A stretch of DNA of 64,000 nucleotides from Hyaloraphidium curvatum (Eukaryota; Monoblepharomycota; Hyaloraphidiomycetes; Hyaloraphidiales; Hyaloraphidiaceae), in NCBI GenBank assembly GCA_025558095.1, contig JAIVFI010000047.1, forward strand, positions 42,421 to 106,420. Direction: 5' to 3'. The notes beneath the pieces were generated by a model. The model ran no database searches. It was given only the letters and a program-made list of their open reading frames with translations, and was not told the origin of the DNA. The stretch's first letter is position 1. Every line of letters starts with the position of its first letter. Below are positions 34,681 to 44,973 of this stretch, piece after piece. A program made the translations under genes and the position numbers.

Positions 34681-35901
34681 ATGTCGGAGCGTGAGTCTCG
34701 ATCTCTCGGCGGGTTCGATGCCCAGGATGCTAACTCTGTGCCGTTTGCGCAGTCGTCGCGAACGATGTGCCGCCAGGCGTCCAGGTCCTCCCAGTGGATC
34801 CTTCGGCCTCCGTCGGCAGCCCGGGCACCTCCGTCGGTATACTGGTGACTTCCGTTGCGGGGACTCCAGCCGCGGCAACGGCCACGACGGCCTCGTTGGG
34901 ACCCACTGGGGCGGCGTCCTCGGCGCTGGCGACCACCGCCTCGCCAAGCTCGACTTCCCGGCCTGCATCTACGATTTTGGGATCCTCCTCAGCGTCTCAA
35001 ACCACCACGTCCTCCACGGTCTCTACCTCGAGCTCGAAGCCGGCGAGCTCGGCCAGCAAAACGTCTTCGGCTTCTTCCACCCGCACCTCTTCCGTCGGAT
35101 TCGCTTCTAGCACCGCTTCCGCCGTTCCTACGTCGACTTGGGCCTCCCAGACAACAGCCACGAGCCACTTCACGACGGTGTCGGGGACCGCAACGGATCT
35201 GGTCACTGCGACTGCCACTCCGAGCATCGTTCCTTCGGACGCTGTTTCCCCGCTCACATATGGCGTCATCATCGGGATTGCTGCCGGCGGGATGCTGCTG
35301 CTGATGGCCATTGCTGGGCTTTTCCTGTGGCACCGCTCAAGGAGAAACAAAGTGGGTCTAGGTCATTGCGTGACAGAAAGCCTTCGTCTGACGGCATTGC
35401 TTTCGATAGCAGCGATCCGTGACGCAGCCCCAGATGATTGAGGCTCCGTCTTACACCCCATACACCCCCGCTCGCCCCGTTTCGTATCCTGCCGCGACGC
35501 CAGCGCCATCTCCCCCGCCCAAGGAACCGCAAATGTCGCTTGAGGAAATCGAGGCGGTCCGCGCTTCCCTCCGGATTCAAACGGACGTACTTTCTGCCTT
35601 CACTGTGCTGCAACGGAACCGGGAATCCATGTTTGGGCAGGCGCCGGCGCAGGCTCATGGCTTCGTCGCCCTCCCGTCACCTCAGTCGGCGGGCTTCGAG
35701 CACACGCAAGCGGATGCCGCCCTTCCCGACCTTCCGCCAGTAGTACTGCCTTCGGCTCAGGCCGGAACAGCTTCCTTCCGGTACTACAAGAACAACTTTG
35801 CCACCCCTCAGCGATCTTCCTCTTTCATTGGATCACCCCACGCCGATACCCGCCACGGGCTCCCCAGTGCCGCTGAGAGCTACCCTGGAGAGGACGCTTG
35901 A
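34681..35901 (+). CDS. Ser/Thr-rich single-span membrane protein
   Basis: After 'VVANDVPPGVQVLPVDPS' comes a stretch of about 150 residues made almost only of Ser, Thr and Ala (for example TILGSSSASQTTTSSTVSTS), a likely O-glycosylated extracellular stalk. The transmembrane span is TYGVIIGIAAGGMLLLMAIA followed by GLFLWHRSRRNK, the basic stop-transfer side. An intron of about 61 nt joins it to a Pro-rich cytosolic tail containing 'SLEEIEAVRASLRIQTDVLS'. The layout is that of fungal cell-wall stress sensors (Mid2/Wsc type) and similar mucin-like proteins, but no WSC or other ectodomain is visible. The ATG at 34681 gives no signal peptide, so the true start is probably upstream. Confidence 0.6.
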
Positions 35902-36172
35902 TTACCCTACTACTGTACTAGCCTTTGACAGAATCTTGACATCTAATCGACATTCACCTCCAGCTCTCACGCCAGTGCTCAGTGACGCCGTGATCCGATA
36001 GCTCAGCAAGCTACCATTGCGCTTGTCTTCGTCCGGCTGCACTTGACCAAGTAGAAAGATAGCCACAGGTTGTGAGACGATTTCGGGCGGCAGTTTCATA
36101 GGGCTGGGACGACGAGGTTTTCGCTGCGCTGCCGAAGTTCCCACTCACTTTGCCCGGTCCCTGCCCCCGGAA

Positions 36173-37828
36173 ATGGAGCGCGTGACCCGCTCTTCGGAGA
36201 GCCGCGGGGGCGTCGGCACACGGCGCGCCGCGGCGGGCGCGGGTGCGCTGAACTCGCCCGTGGACTTCTCTCTCGAGTCTGTCGCTGCCGCCCCGCTCGC
36301 CCAGCTGCCGCCGCGGCTCATCGCCCCGGGGCCGATGGCGGGAAAGAATGTGCCGCAGTTTCTCTCCAAGCTCTTCAAGTGGGCCGGGTTGCGAACCCCC
36401 GCGCGGCTCCTCTGACACCGGGCCGAATCTCCGCAGCATGGTCAACGACCCCAACTCGGACAACCTGATCCACTGGAGCGAAGAGGGAAACTCGTTCATC
36501 GGTAGGAAGCGCGGCTATCGTGGCCCCGCCCCCCTCTGACCCCGGCCGCAGTCGAGAACCCGGACGAGTTTGCCCACGAGATCCTCCCCCGCTTCTTCAA
36601 GCACTCGAACTTCTCCTCCTTTGTCCGCCAGCTCAACATGTACGGCTTCCACAAAGTTCCGCACCTGCAGGCCGGCGCCCTGCTCCCTCCCCAGGAGGCC
36701 GAGCTGGCGACAGAGTTTGCCCACCCGCACTTCCTCCGGGACCAGCCCGAGCTGCTCTCGCTCGTCACGCGCAAAAAGGGGAAGGAGGAGGACAATCCGC
36801 AGGCCTTGTCGCCCGGCTCGTCGCTCGAACTGTCGACGCTGATCCAGGAGATGGCCGGCATCAAACGGCACCAGTTTGCGATCCAGAACGACCTCCAGAC
36901 GATGCAGAAGGCGAACCAGGAGATGTGGGCGGAAACGGAGAGCCTGCGGGCGCAGTACCAGAAGCAGCAGGAGCTCATCGAGAAGATCATCCAGTTCCTG
37001 GCCTCTGTGTTCCAGTCGAAGACTGGCCTGGGACAGGGGAAGCGGCGGAAGCTGGTCACGGGCGTGGCGCTGACGGACGACGACGACGACGAGGATGACG
37101 AGAACGCAGCCAACGGGATCGAGGAGATTCTGCAGCTGAGGCCGGAACCTGAGCAGCACGTGCATTGTGGGTGCTCTTGGAAGGGGCGTCTTCCTCACGA
37201 CTCTAAACTGCTTCAACTTGCAGCCGCGCGGCAAGGTCCCATCATTCTGCCCTTCAACGCCCCTTCACCCGCTGGCTCGAGCTCGTCCACCTCGAGCGCC
37301 GGCGCTTCCGCTCCCGCCGCCCGCAAGATCTCCGAGGCCAAACCCCCGTCTGCCGCCAAGGGCAAGAAGAAGGGCGCTGCATCTCCCGAACCGACGGAAA
37401 CCATCAACGGCGGACCCAGCACTCCCCCCGGGCCGGCTTCCGACGCGGTGATACCGCAGTCGACCGCCGCCCTCTTCAACCTCCCTCTGGCCTCGCTCGT
37501 CGCACCCCCTCCGACGGAAGCCATCGGCAACCTCTCCAAAATGGCGTCCAACATCGATCTGACCAAGGGGAGCGCGGATGCGCTGTCCAAGGACATTGAG
37601 AACCTGGAGCACTCGCTGGCCAACGTCCAATCGGCGCTCGGGGTCGACTTGGACGGCGGGAACATGGACCTTGACCAGTACCTGCAGCAGCACGACTTCG
37701 GCGGGACCGAAGAAGACCAGGCTGTGCTCCTGAAACTGTTGCAGGATCACCCGGACCTCTTTCTTACCCACGGCGTGGCACCGAAAACGGAGGACGAGGA
37801 GGATCCGATGAGCTTTTTGGACGTCTGA
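36173..37828 (+). CDS. HSF1: Heat-shock transcription factor
   Basis: The HSF-type DNA-binding domain is split over three exons: 'NVPQFLSKLFN' - 'MVNDPNSDNLIHWSEEGNSF' - VENPDEFAHEILPRFFKHSN then 'FSSFVRQLNMYGFHKV'. A coiled-coil trimerisation region follows (AGIKRHQFAIQNDLQTMQKA, 'SLRAQYQKQQELIEKIIQFL'). A basic patch 'GKRRKLV' and an acidic run come next, then a Ser/Pro-rich region and an acidic C-terminal activation-like segment ending DEEDPMSFLDV. It binds nGAAn repeats at heat-shock promoters. Introns are short; the first ends in CAG directly before the CATGGTCAAC exon. Confidence 0.94.
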
Positions 37829-38108
37829 AGCGTCCAAAGCAATTGTCGATGTGTCGATGTGGACAGATATCTGTGTGCTGAATCAATCTCTGTCGCTGTC
37901 ACTGATGCTGGTTGGCCTGTGTGCGGACTACTGTAGCTTGCGCAGCACGGGGATGAGGCTCGGACGGACTGACGAAGGGCAAGGCGCGGCCGCTTCACAG
38001 GCGACTAGTATTACTCCCAGATTATAGCCCATGTACGAAGTCAGTCTTTTCGAAAGAGCGCGGCTCAGACGCCGCATCCCCATTTTGTCCCATCCATCCG
38101 TCCGTCTG

Positions 38109-38694
38109 TCACTTCTGGCCCGGCGCCGGCGAATCGGGCGGCTTGACCGCCGCGCCGTAGGATCCCCCGAAATCGTGCTCAAGCTGGCCCCCGCCCATGG
38201 CCGCAAAGATCCCCTCGTGCGACCCCGCCTGAGCCCCGTTGCCGGAGAACATGCCCAGCATCCCCGACGGCGGGCTCGCGGCATCCATGGGCGCATCGTG
38301 GAACCTGGGCTCCTCGCCGTGCTCGAAGGGCGAGAGCATGCGCTGCGGGTGCAGGAACTTTTCGCCGCCGCCCTCCCACCCCTTCGGGGGTGCCGGGGTA
38401 GCCGAACTCGCTGGAATGGGGTGGGAGTGGGGGGATCAGGTGGTGGCGGGGCCCGGGGCGGTGCGGGGAGCCCACCAGAAGGAGGTGCTGTCGCAGTCGC
38501 TGCACGACCGCTTGAAAACGGCGCCCGGCGTGGGCGATGCGGCGGCCAGGCTGATCAAAGGGCCGCGGCGCCGCGGGCGTCCGGAGGGGCGGGGAGCGGT
38601 GGCGGTTTCAGCGACAGCGCCGCTGCGGGCGTAAAGCGACCCACGGCACGGCCGCAGCCAGAGCGGAGATCAGCAGGCAGGCGGCGGACCTCAT
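38109..38694 (-). CDS. Secreted protein with the shared TPEG head module and a Cys-free tail
   Basis: It starts with a signal peptide MRSAACLLISALAAAVPWV, close to MRTLPCLLIAALAVAAPWV of the neighbour at 39175. It then reads 'LAAASPTPGAVFKRSCSDCD' and 'STSF', and after an intron 'CEFGYPGTPEG'. After TPEG it diverges: a 37-nt intron leads to MLSPFEHGEEPRFHDAPMD and MLGMFSGNGAQAGSHEGIFA, ending 'DSPAPGQK'. Without that intron the frame would run into an Arg-rich shadow. The tail has no Cys and no domain I recognise. The exon joining the signal peptide to the head is not certain. It looks like a tandem paralogue whose tail was replaced or has decayed. Confidence 0.5.
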
Positions 38695-39174
38695 GTTGTC
38701 GCGGGCAGCGTTCGCAGTAGGTTGCGACGGGTTGCGAAGTGGGAGGGGATCGAGGGACGCCGCGTCCCTGTCCTTGGGCCTGGACCATCGCCGCCCGCAT
38801 GCAGAGGGATGCAGGGGAACGCGAAAGCATCATCTCCCGCCGTCTTCCAGCCCCCATGACAAGCTCCCGCCACTGAGTTGGACCCGCGACGGGCGCTCCG
38901 AGTCACGGACGCTGGCCGGCGCGCGGAGGTTTGGGGACTGCGCTGACCGGGCGGCTCATGGTCCCTCGCGCGAGAACCGGATCTGGCTTGCCGCCGTTCC
39001 ACCTTCGAACCATCGTCGAGGACCGAAGTTGCGATCCTTGCATGGAATCATCGCACGCGACGGTTTCGTTTGCAATGACGCGTCTATCCGTTCGCGCTGC
39101 TTCGAGTCGGCATCGCAGAGAAACATACACTTGTGAATACGCCAACAGAGGTCTTTACAACAGCCCGGCCACCA
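38695..39174. other. Spacer between the two tandem secreted-protein genes
   Basis: Both neighbours are on the minus strand, so this holds the promoter of the left one and the 3' UTR of the right one. No gene or repeat recognised. Confidence 0.5.
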
Positions 39175-39831
39175 TCAAATGCAGTCATACTTCTGAATAC
39201 CGCACCCGGCCTTGCTCCACGTGTGCATGTTGCCCGTGGTGTTGACGTGGCTCCGGATGGCCGACTGGAGCATGCAGTCGAGAGTGTTGCCGGACCAGAC
39301 GAAGCCGGTGCACTGCACGTTGGCGTCGCACGCGGCCTGGCACAGCGCGGCCGAGTTCTTGGTCCCCGCGTAGACGAGCCCGTCGGCGCTGCAGACGTTG
39401 TCGCCCGTGCCGCACTCCTCCCACACGGGGGCGTAGCGCCGGTACAGGCCCGCGCTGCGGGACACGGTCTCCGAGACGCAGGCAACCTGGCCCTCGGGGG
39501 TGCCGGGGTACGCGAACTCGCTGCAAGGGAACGGTCGCCGCGGGGGGGGGGGGGGGGGGGGTCAGCTGCTGATGGGGACCAGTGCGGTGCTGGCGCCCAC
39601 CAGAACGATTTGGAATCGCAATCGGTGCACGAGCGCTTGAACACGGCGCCCGGGGTAGGCGATGCCGTGATCAGGCTGATCAGGGGACCGCGACGGGAGA
39701 GGGCGAGGGAGCGCGAGCGTGGATGGCGCCGGCGTCAGCTTCCCGCCGCGCGCTGCGCGGGGCGCGGGGCGCGGGACCCACGGCGCGGCAACGGCGAGCG
39801 CGGCGATCAGCAGGCAGGGAAGCGTCCTCAT
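39175..39831 (-). CDS. Secreted protein with TPEGQV head module and PAN/apple-like tail
   Basis: Signal peptide MRTLPCLLIAALAVAAPWV. Head module 'ITASPTPGAVFKRSCTDCDS' and 'KSFCEFAYPGTPEGQVACVS'. Tail 'VWEECGTGDNVCSADGLVYA', 'AALCQAACDANVQCTGFVWS', 'GNTLDCMLQSA', ending 'AGCGIQKYDCI'. The tail spacing (C-x-x-A-C-x-x-x-x-x-C-x-G-F) is like PAN/apple domains, which bind proteins or glycans. The head is split exactly at TTCTG/CGAG by an intron that contains a run of about 20 C on the coding strand (39542-39561). A second intron near 39760 separates the signal exon. Function unknown, extracellular. Confidence 0.65.
39542..39561. repeat. Homopolymer of about 20 G (intron of secreted-protein gene)
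   Basis: A single unbroken G run (C on the transcribed-sense strand) inside the intron of the gene at 39175-39831, where a pyrimidine tract would be expected. Its exact length is likely to vary or to be misread. Confidence 0.9.
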
Positions 39832-40667
39832 GGCTTGGCGCGCGGCGGCTGCGGCAACTTTCGATTCCGAGTGTGAAATGTGGGGTCGAGGGACTCGGTG
39901 TCCCCTGGCCTCGGCCTCTGCGGCGGCGGCACCGAATTGCCGCCCGCATCCCCACAAGGATGGAGGGGACTACAAAAGTGCCCGTGGCCGAGGAATCCCA
40001 CCTCCAGAAGAAGTCGCAAGCTCCCGGCTAGCAGATACGCACCCAAGATGAGCGCTCCGATGCATATGCTCTCACCGGCGAGCGTGGCTGGCACTTTGAG
40101 GGCCGTTCTGCTCGGGCGGCCCTGGCCCCAATGGCGCCGGCACGAGATCCGAATCAGCCTCACGCTGCTCGGCCCTTCAGTGTTTGACGATCTCAAGGAT
40201 TTCGTTTCGCGCCATATTGGCGAGGAAGAGCATTTGCTGGGAAGGGAATCATCGACTGCGAGGTGCGAAAGAGATCCAGAAACCTCGCGCGCCTAAGGAA
40301 TAGAAGATCACGATGGAGGACTCAGGTTCTATAGGTATCGCCTGCTTCTGATGTGGGTTTATGGTCCAGTTTAGGCCCTCAAACGGAAGCTCGAAGATGC
40401 GCACGAAGGATGTTGACTCGTTAGACCGCACCGGAGCATCGAAAGCTGAAGAGCCTGCGGCCATGATACTGTCCAGCGTGTTGTAGATAAATCACCTCCT
40501 TCGTCGGAATGATTTCGGCAAGAGGAATGTTCCTTCTCGCTGTAGTCCTGAGGCACGTCCTGCGGTCGGCGGCGAATCGACGCGCCGACCAAACTTCCAC
40601 AGCGCGAGACGTCCGAGGTTTACCCTCTTGTTGATCGTCGGTCGGAAGAGAATATCAGGCTCGTGCC
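39832..40667. other. Spacer with two short unrecognised frames
   Basis: A plus frame beginning MSAPMHMLSPASVAGTLRAV near 40048-40296 and a minus frame (40249-40464) with 'ESTSFVRIFELPFEGLNWT' overlap here. Neither resembles anything I know. The minus one has hydrophobic-aromatic composition unlike random GC-rich sequence and could be an exon or relic. Confidence 0.3.
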
Positions 40668-42333
40668 ATGAGTGGAGAAAGCAAGCCCGCCGCCGCCGCC
40701 GCCGCCGCAATGGGCGTCCCCGCACTCCAAGACCCAACCTCTGCTGCCTCTCACGGCGACCCGAGCGCGCCGCACGGCGACCCAAGCGCGCCGGACGCCG
40801 ATTTCTCGCCCGAAGAATGGGTGTGCCTGTTCCCCGCCGCGACGCCGCCGTTCCGGCCGCTGCTGCAAGACGAGGAAGCAGGGGAAGCGGGGGGCGACCC
40901 CGCGGCCGAGTTCCGAGGAGCGCACCCCGTGACGTTCGAAACCATGCTGGCCGACTTCGACGACCCCGTGCTCCGAATGTTCGCTTTTCTCTCCGCGTCT
41001 CCGACCGCGAGCTTCCTGGGCTGGAGGACCACAGGACTTACTGGACTCTCCGAGTGCTTCATGCTGGCATTCCAGGGGCTGGCATGGGCGTGGAACGACG
41101 GCCGTTTCGGAACCAAACAGATGGCGGTGGGAATGGCTTCCCTGGCTATCATTGCCTCTATCGGCTTCGGAACTTTCGTTCTCTACGCCCTCGCCGTTCC
41201 CAGGGTGCCCAAGGTGCTCGATTTTTCCGCCCCGGCGGTGCTCTGCAGATGGCTGCAGCTGACGAGGAAGGAGGGAGGGGGGAAACCTGGAGCACCGGTC
41301 AATGCTGGAGCCCGCAATCTCGTCGCGCACGAAGAGGGTGACCGTTTCTGTCCGTGCTCTGTCTGTGTCGGCAACATCCAGCAGCTTGCAGCTTGTATGA
41401 CCTTCTTGGACATCGTTCTCAACTTCCTCGTTGGATTTTTCTGGGTATGGACTCCAGGTTGGACTGCACTTGTTACATATGGAGCCCAGCTGTGGTCCAC
41501 ATGGTGGGTTGCGTTCTCGGAGCAATCTACGGTTAGTGGCCTTGGCGTCGAGTGCTTCTGTTCACTCATCGCCATCTGCTTTGCAGCTTGCGCTTCGCTG
41601 GCGTACTTCAGGAACTGTGCTTGTCGCTTCGTTGGCATAGCCAACATTGCTTACGCTAGGCTTGAAGCAAGGCTGCACCATCGTGCTGTCTATGAGATCC
41701 ATGCTGGAAACTGTGCTCAACGGACGCCCGAACAGGCAGGGACCGTGGTTGTACGTTCGCCTGCACCACAGCTTTGCTGCGTGGTGCAAGACGCGGGAGA
41801 TCCAAGACCAAGCCATCGTCAGTAAATCGATGTTGGTCATCTTTTTGCCTTCGGTCGTCATTGCGATCGTTGTCAATGTCGTGAGTGGTTGGGACAGGGA
41901 ATCGAGCATCCGGGGTGCTGACGCTGCCGCCATCAAACAGGCGGCCGGATCCTGCGTCACTGCCTGGCTCCTCTTCGTCACCGGCTTGGTCGTCGTCTAC
42001 ATGCTCATCAACGCCATCAACCTCGCCTAGCGCAACAACCTCATCTCCGTCGTCGCATCGGCATACCACGATGCCCGGCGGGACCTCCGCACGGCGTGCC
42101 TCAAGCTCGGACCGACCCCTCTCGCCGCCGCGCTGGAGCAGCACGACCGCGTCATTGGCTCGTTCCTCGAGGTGTCGCGGTACAGCGCCAAGATTCTGGG
42201 GTTCACCGTCACCTACGGAGGCGTGCGGACCATGGTGGTCACGATGGTGACCCTCTCTGTGGCTCTGTGGAGCGTGTTCAGGTCTCTGGGGGTGTTCTTC
42301 ACGATGGAGAGCTTCTGTCCTTTGGTTGACTAG
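40668..42333 (+). pseudogene. Membrane-protein family copy 2, broken
   Basis: Starts MSGESKPAAAAAAAMGVPAL, with the family motifs 'DFSPEEWVCLFPAATPPF', 'APAVLCRWLQLTRKE', 'DRFCPCSVCVGNIQQLAACM' and 'STWW'. Against copy 3 it has lost one G near 41507 (TGGTGGGTT for TGGTGGGGTT). It has also lost 8 bases near 41690 (GCTGTC-TATGAG for GCTGTCGTCCTCTCCATGAG). It carries TAG instead of TCG at 42028-42030 inside 'NAINLASRNN'. Introns at about 41526-41580 and 41881-41940 match those of copy 3. With normal splicing the first deletion gives a stop soon after the intron. Retention of that 55-nt intron would restore the frame for 35 codons only. Sequencing errors could explain one but hardly all three lesions. 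Confidence 0.75.
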
Positions 42334-42411
42334 GAGGTGGAGCCAAAGGTGGCAAGAATCGCGATCGCCGCGCCGTCTATTCCGCCTCCGGCTCAGAGCT
42401 TCACCTTGGGA
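42001..42411 (+). repeat. Near-identical dispersed tract shared by family copies 2 and 3
   Basis: The last exon of copy 2 plus about 75 bases past its stop codon are almost the same as the reverse complement of 62770-63186. By eye about 8 mismatches occur in the 330 coding bases; the tail (AGCCAAAGGTGGCAAGAATC and onward) is nearly unchanged apart from an insertion of about 10 bases in copy 3. Upstream exons are far less alike. This pattern fits a conversion tract or very recent partial duplication rather than an old whole-gene duplication. Confidence 0.8.
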
Positions 42412-43752
42412 TCGTCGCAGCTCACCTTCCACTTCCCTTGGCGGTCCCACTCCATCCCCGTGATCCCGCCCGGCGTGCCGGGCTTGCTGCTCCCGTACGA
42501 GAGCACCAGGCGGTGGTGCGAGTCGGCGGGGGTGCCCTTCTCCGTGGCCGAGTGGAGGGCGTCGCCGGGGAGGACAGCGACCTGGCGTGTGGGCAGTCGC
42601 GTCAGAAATGGAAACGGGGAAAGGAACGGGGCAAGTACCGTGTGGTCGCCGTCCTTGTAGAACTCGGGCTGGAACGCGGCGCGCTCGAAGGGCGTGCGCT
42701 CCTTCTTGCCCTCCACGAAGGGGCGGAGGTGCGACGCGGTGGGGTAGAACTTGGCCAGCTCCGTGAGCTGTCCGCAAAGTCAGCGACGGCAATCCCGGCA
42801 GGAACAGCGGACATCGAACCTGGTAGAACTGCGGCGGGAACATCCGCACCTCCCCCTTGTTGAACTTGTCCAGCGCCTCCTGCGGCGTCATCCACGTCAG
42901 GCTCAGCGTCTCAGTCCCATCCGCCGACGTCGTCCTCGAGTGCGCGCGGCCGATGGGGTACGGCAGGTACGTGAGGAAGAACTGGGTCCGGAACCGCTTG
43001 TGCTCCACGGTTGGCGTGTTCCAGTTGGCCCAGTGCACGAGGCGCCCGACGTCGGGGGCCATGCCGGTGCCTTCAAAGACCTTAGGGAAGGTCGGCGCCG
43101 AGGCATGGACCTCCTTGCGGATCTCTTGCAGGCCGCTGTCGGTCAGGGAGGTGGGGCGGCGGGGGTAGCTGAGCAGCAGGCCGACCTCCTCGAAGCTCTG
43201 GGTCGGACGTCAGTCCACAGGTCCTTGTCGGCCCAGAAAGGGGGAGAAAACCGACCTCCCGCACGGCTCCGATGTAGTACTCCAGCCCGACGTCGATCCC
43301 GTCCCCATTGGTCTTGCGGTTCAGCACGGCCTCGGCCTCGGCCTTCGGCACACCGTTGCGCTCCCACGTTTCCAGCAGCAGCTTCCGCCACAGCGGGTCC
43401 GAATCCACGGGCTCGATCGCGCCGCCTTGGCGGGGGAGACGTTTCAGCCCGGAACGCGGCGCCACAGAAAACGCGTCCGCCCACCGGGGTACACCGTCAG
43501 CCCGCCAAACGGGCCGCGCTGTGCGCGCTGGATCATCAGCACCTTGTACTTTTCGGGGTCCGCGCCCTCCTCGCTCGCGCAGACGATGAGCGACGCCGCC
43601 GGCTTGAGCGGCGGCGGGTTCGAAGGCGGGGTGCGCAGGAGCTCGGCCATGCCGCGGGCGGGGTTCCGGGAAGAAAGAAGCGAAGCTCGGAGGGGCGAGA
43701 GCGCGGCGGAGGCCGGGATGCGCGCAAGGAGGAGGGGGACACCGCGGCTCAT
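42393..43752 (-). CDS. NUDT19-like nudix hydrolase (acyl-CoA/CoA diphosphatase)
   Basis: Reads 'AASLIVCASEEGADPEKYKV', 'LMIQRAQRGPFGGLTVYPGG', then 'DAFSVAP', 'LLLETWERNGVPKAEAEAVL' and the nudix box joined across an intron as 'YIGAVREVSFEEVGLLLSYP' (R-E-x-x-E-E-x-G-L). A C-terminal part typical of NUDT19/RP2 follows: 'FLTYLPYPIGRA', 'LTWMTPQEALDKFNKGEVRM', 'FPPQFYQ', 'HHRLVLSYG' and the end 'CDDPKVKL'. These enzymes split CoA and acyl-CoA in peroxisomes or mitochondria. The N terminus, Arg/Ser/Ala-rich, could be a mitochondrial presequence; VKL at the end is a poor PTS1. Five exons. The 3' end abuts the duplicated tract of copy 2. Confidence 0.82.
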
Positions 43753-44310
43753 CAGGTGCGGGTGGCAAAGCCTAGTAGGCACTTCGCATGGTGCGAGTGC
43801 AAGTCGTGCCGATCCCCCCGCACGTGGGACGACGGGCAGCCGGCCTCGCCGCCGCCGCTGGATGCCATCAGGCAGAAGGGCGAGGTGCACGCTCGTACCG
43901 TACCGCAGTCGTCGAAGCCACCACGCGCCAGCCTTGACACCGCGCCGCAGAACCGAAAAAAGCTCACCTGAGGAGGCGGGTTCCCCGCAGGAGGGCCAAA
44001 ACCGTTAGTAGGCCCGCCGAAAGGGCCGTTGCCGAGAGGGATCATGAGGAGGAAGGCGGCGGCGCGGTGAGTAAAGTGCTTGAGGCGGGGCTGGCCCGAG
44101 GCGGCGGCGACGACGGCGTCAGGTAGAGTGGATGGATGCAAGCGGTAGCGCCTCTGTACCTTGACCTTCCCTGATTGATTCGATCCTATACTGTACACAG
44201 ATTCCATGTCTGAAGGTCCTCTACGTGTCGTCCAATCGAACAGAAAAGTCCTCCGTAGCTTGCCGGCACAGTCCGTCAAGCGGGGGCGGCACAGACCGCG
44301 CGATCGCCCC
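43753..44310. other. Spacer with one open minus frame of doubtful value
   Basis: A minus frame from 44207 (MESVYSIGSNQSGKVKVQRR) runs 151 codons to the edge of the nudix gene and contains 'LLMIPLGNGPFGGPTNGFGP'. It may be a small gene or an upstream exon; I see no family resemblance. Confidence 0.25.
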
Positions 44311-44700
44311 TCATCTCGCAGTGTTCGCTGTACCGCCATAGGCAAGAAACACGGTACCGGAAAGAGGCAGGATGAATGGCGAAAACATCATGGGATCGGT
44401 AAGGCGATGATTTCTCCACCGGGTCGAAGAAAAGACCCACGGCTCCAAGCACTCGTTCACCACCTCCTTGCCCTCGAAGCACTCGACCACGTGCCGCCCC
44501 TCGCAGTACTGACTTTCGCAAGGCTTGTTCCTGAACGAGAAGCGCGCCGGGGGGATGAGCGTCGGCTCGGGGAAGATGCCGGCGGGGACAGGGTGCTGCG
44601 CCTCTTCCGCGGCCATGGCCGGCCCGGCGACGGCGAGGAACAGCAGGGCGGCAAGGAGGGCGAAGAGGCAAATGCGGCGCAAAGAGGCGGAGGCGGGCAT
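44311..44700 (-). CDS. Small secreted protein with four cysteines
   Basis: 129 residues, intronless as drawn. A clear signal peptide (ICLFALLAALLFLAVAGPAM, cleavage likely after AMA) is followed by 'FSFRNKPCESQYCEGRHVVE' and 'CFEGKEVVNECLEPW', so the mature protein has four Cys close together. The C-terminal 35 residues are less convincing and may include an unspliced intron. Function unknown. Confidence 0.5.
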   Translation of the reverse strand: MPASASLRRICLFALLAALLFLAVAGPAMAAEEAQHPVPAGIFPEPTLIPPARFSFRNKPCESQYCEGRHVVECFEGKEVVNECLEPWVFSSTRWRNHRLTDPMMFSPFILPLSGTVFLAYGGTANTAR

Positions 44701-44973
44701 CGTTGACGCCGGTCACGGAGTTCGTCGGGAACCGAACGGAGTGATGGAATGAATCACCGGCGACCAACGGCGACTTCGAATCACTGGCCGGCTGGAGCAA
44801 GCTTCGAATCACACGCGGCTGGAGCACCCTCGAGTAAGAGCAAGCAGCTATGATCATGGCAATCTGCATTACACATCTCTATGGGAACGTCTATCGGGCG
44901 CCGGAAGCCCGCCCCGGCCCCCGCGAGTGCCGTCACGTCCAGGATTCCAGCATGCAGGTACGGAAAGGAAGGC

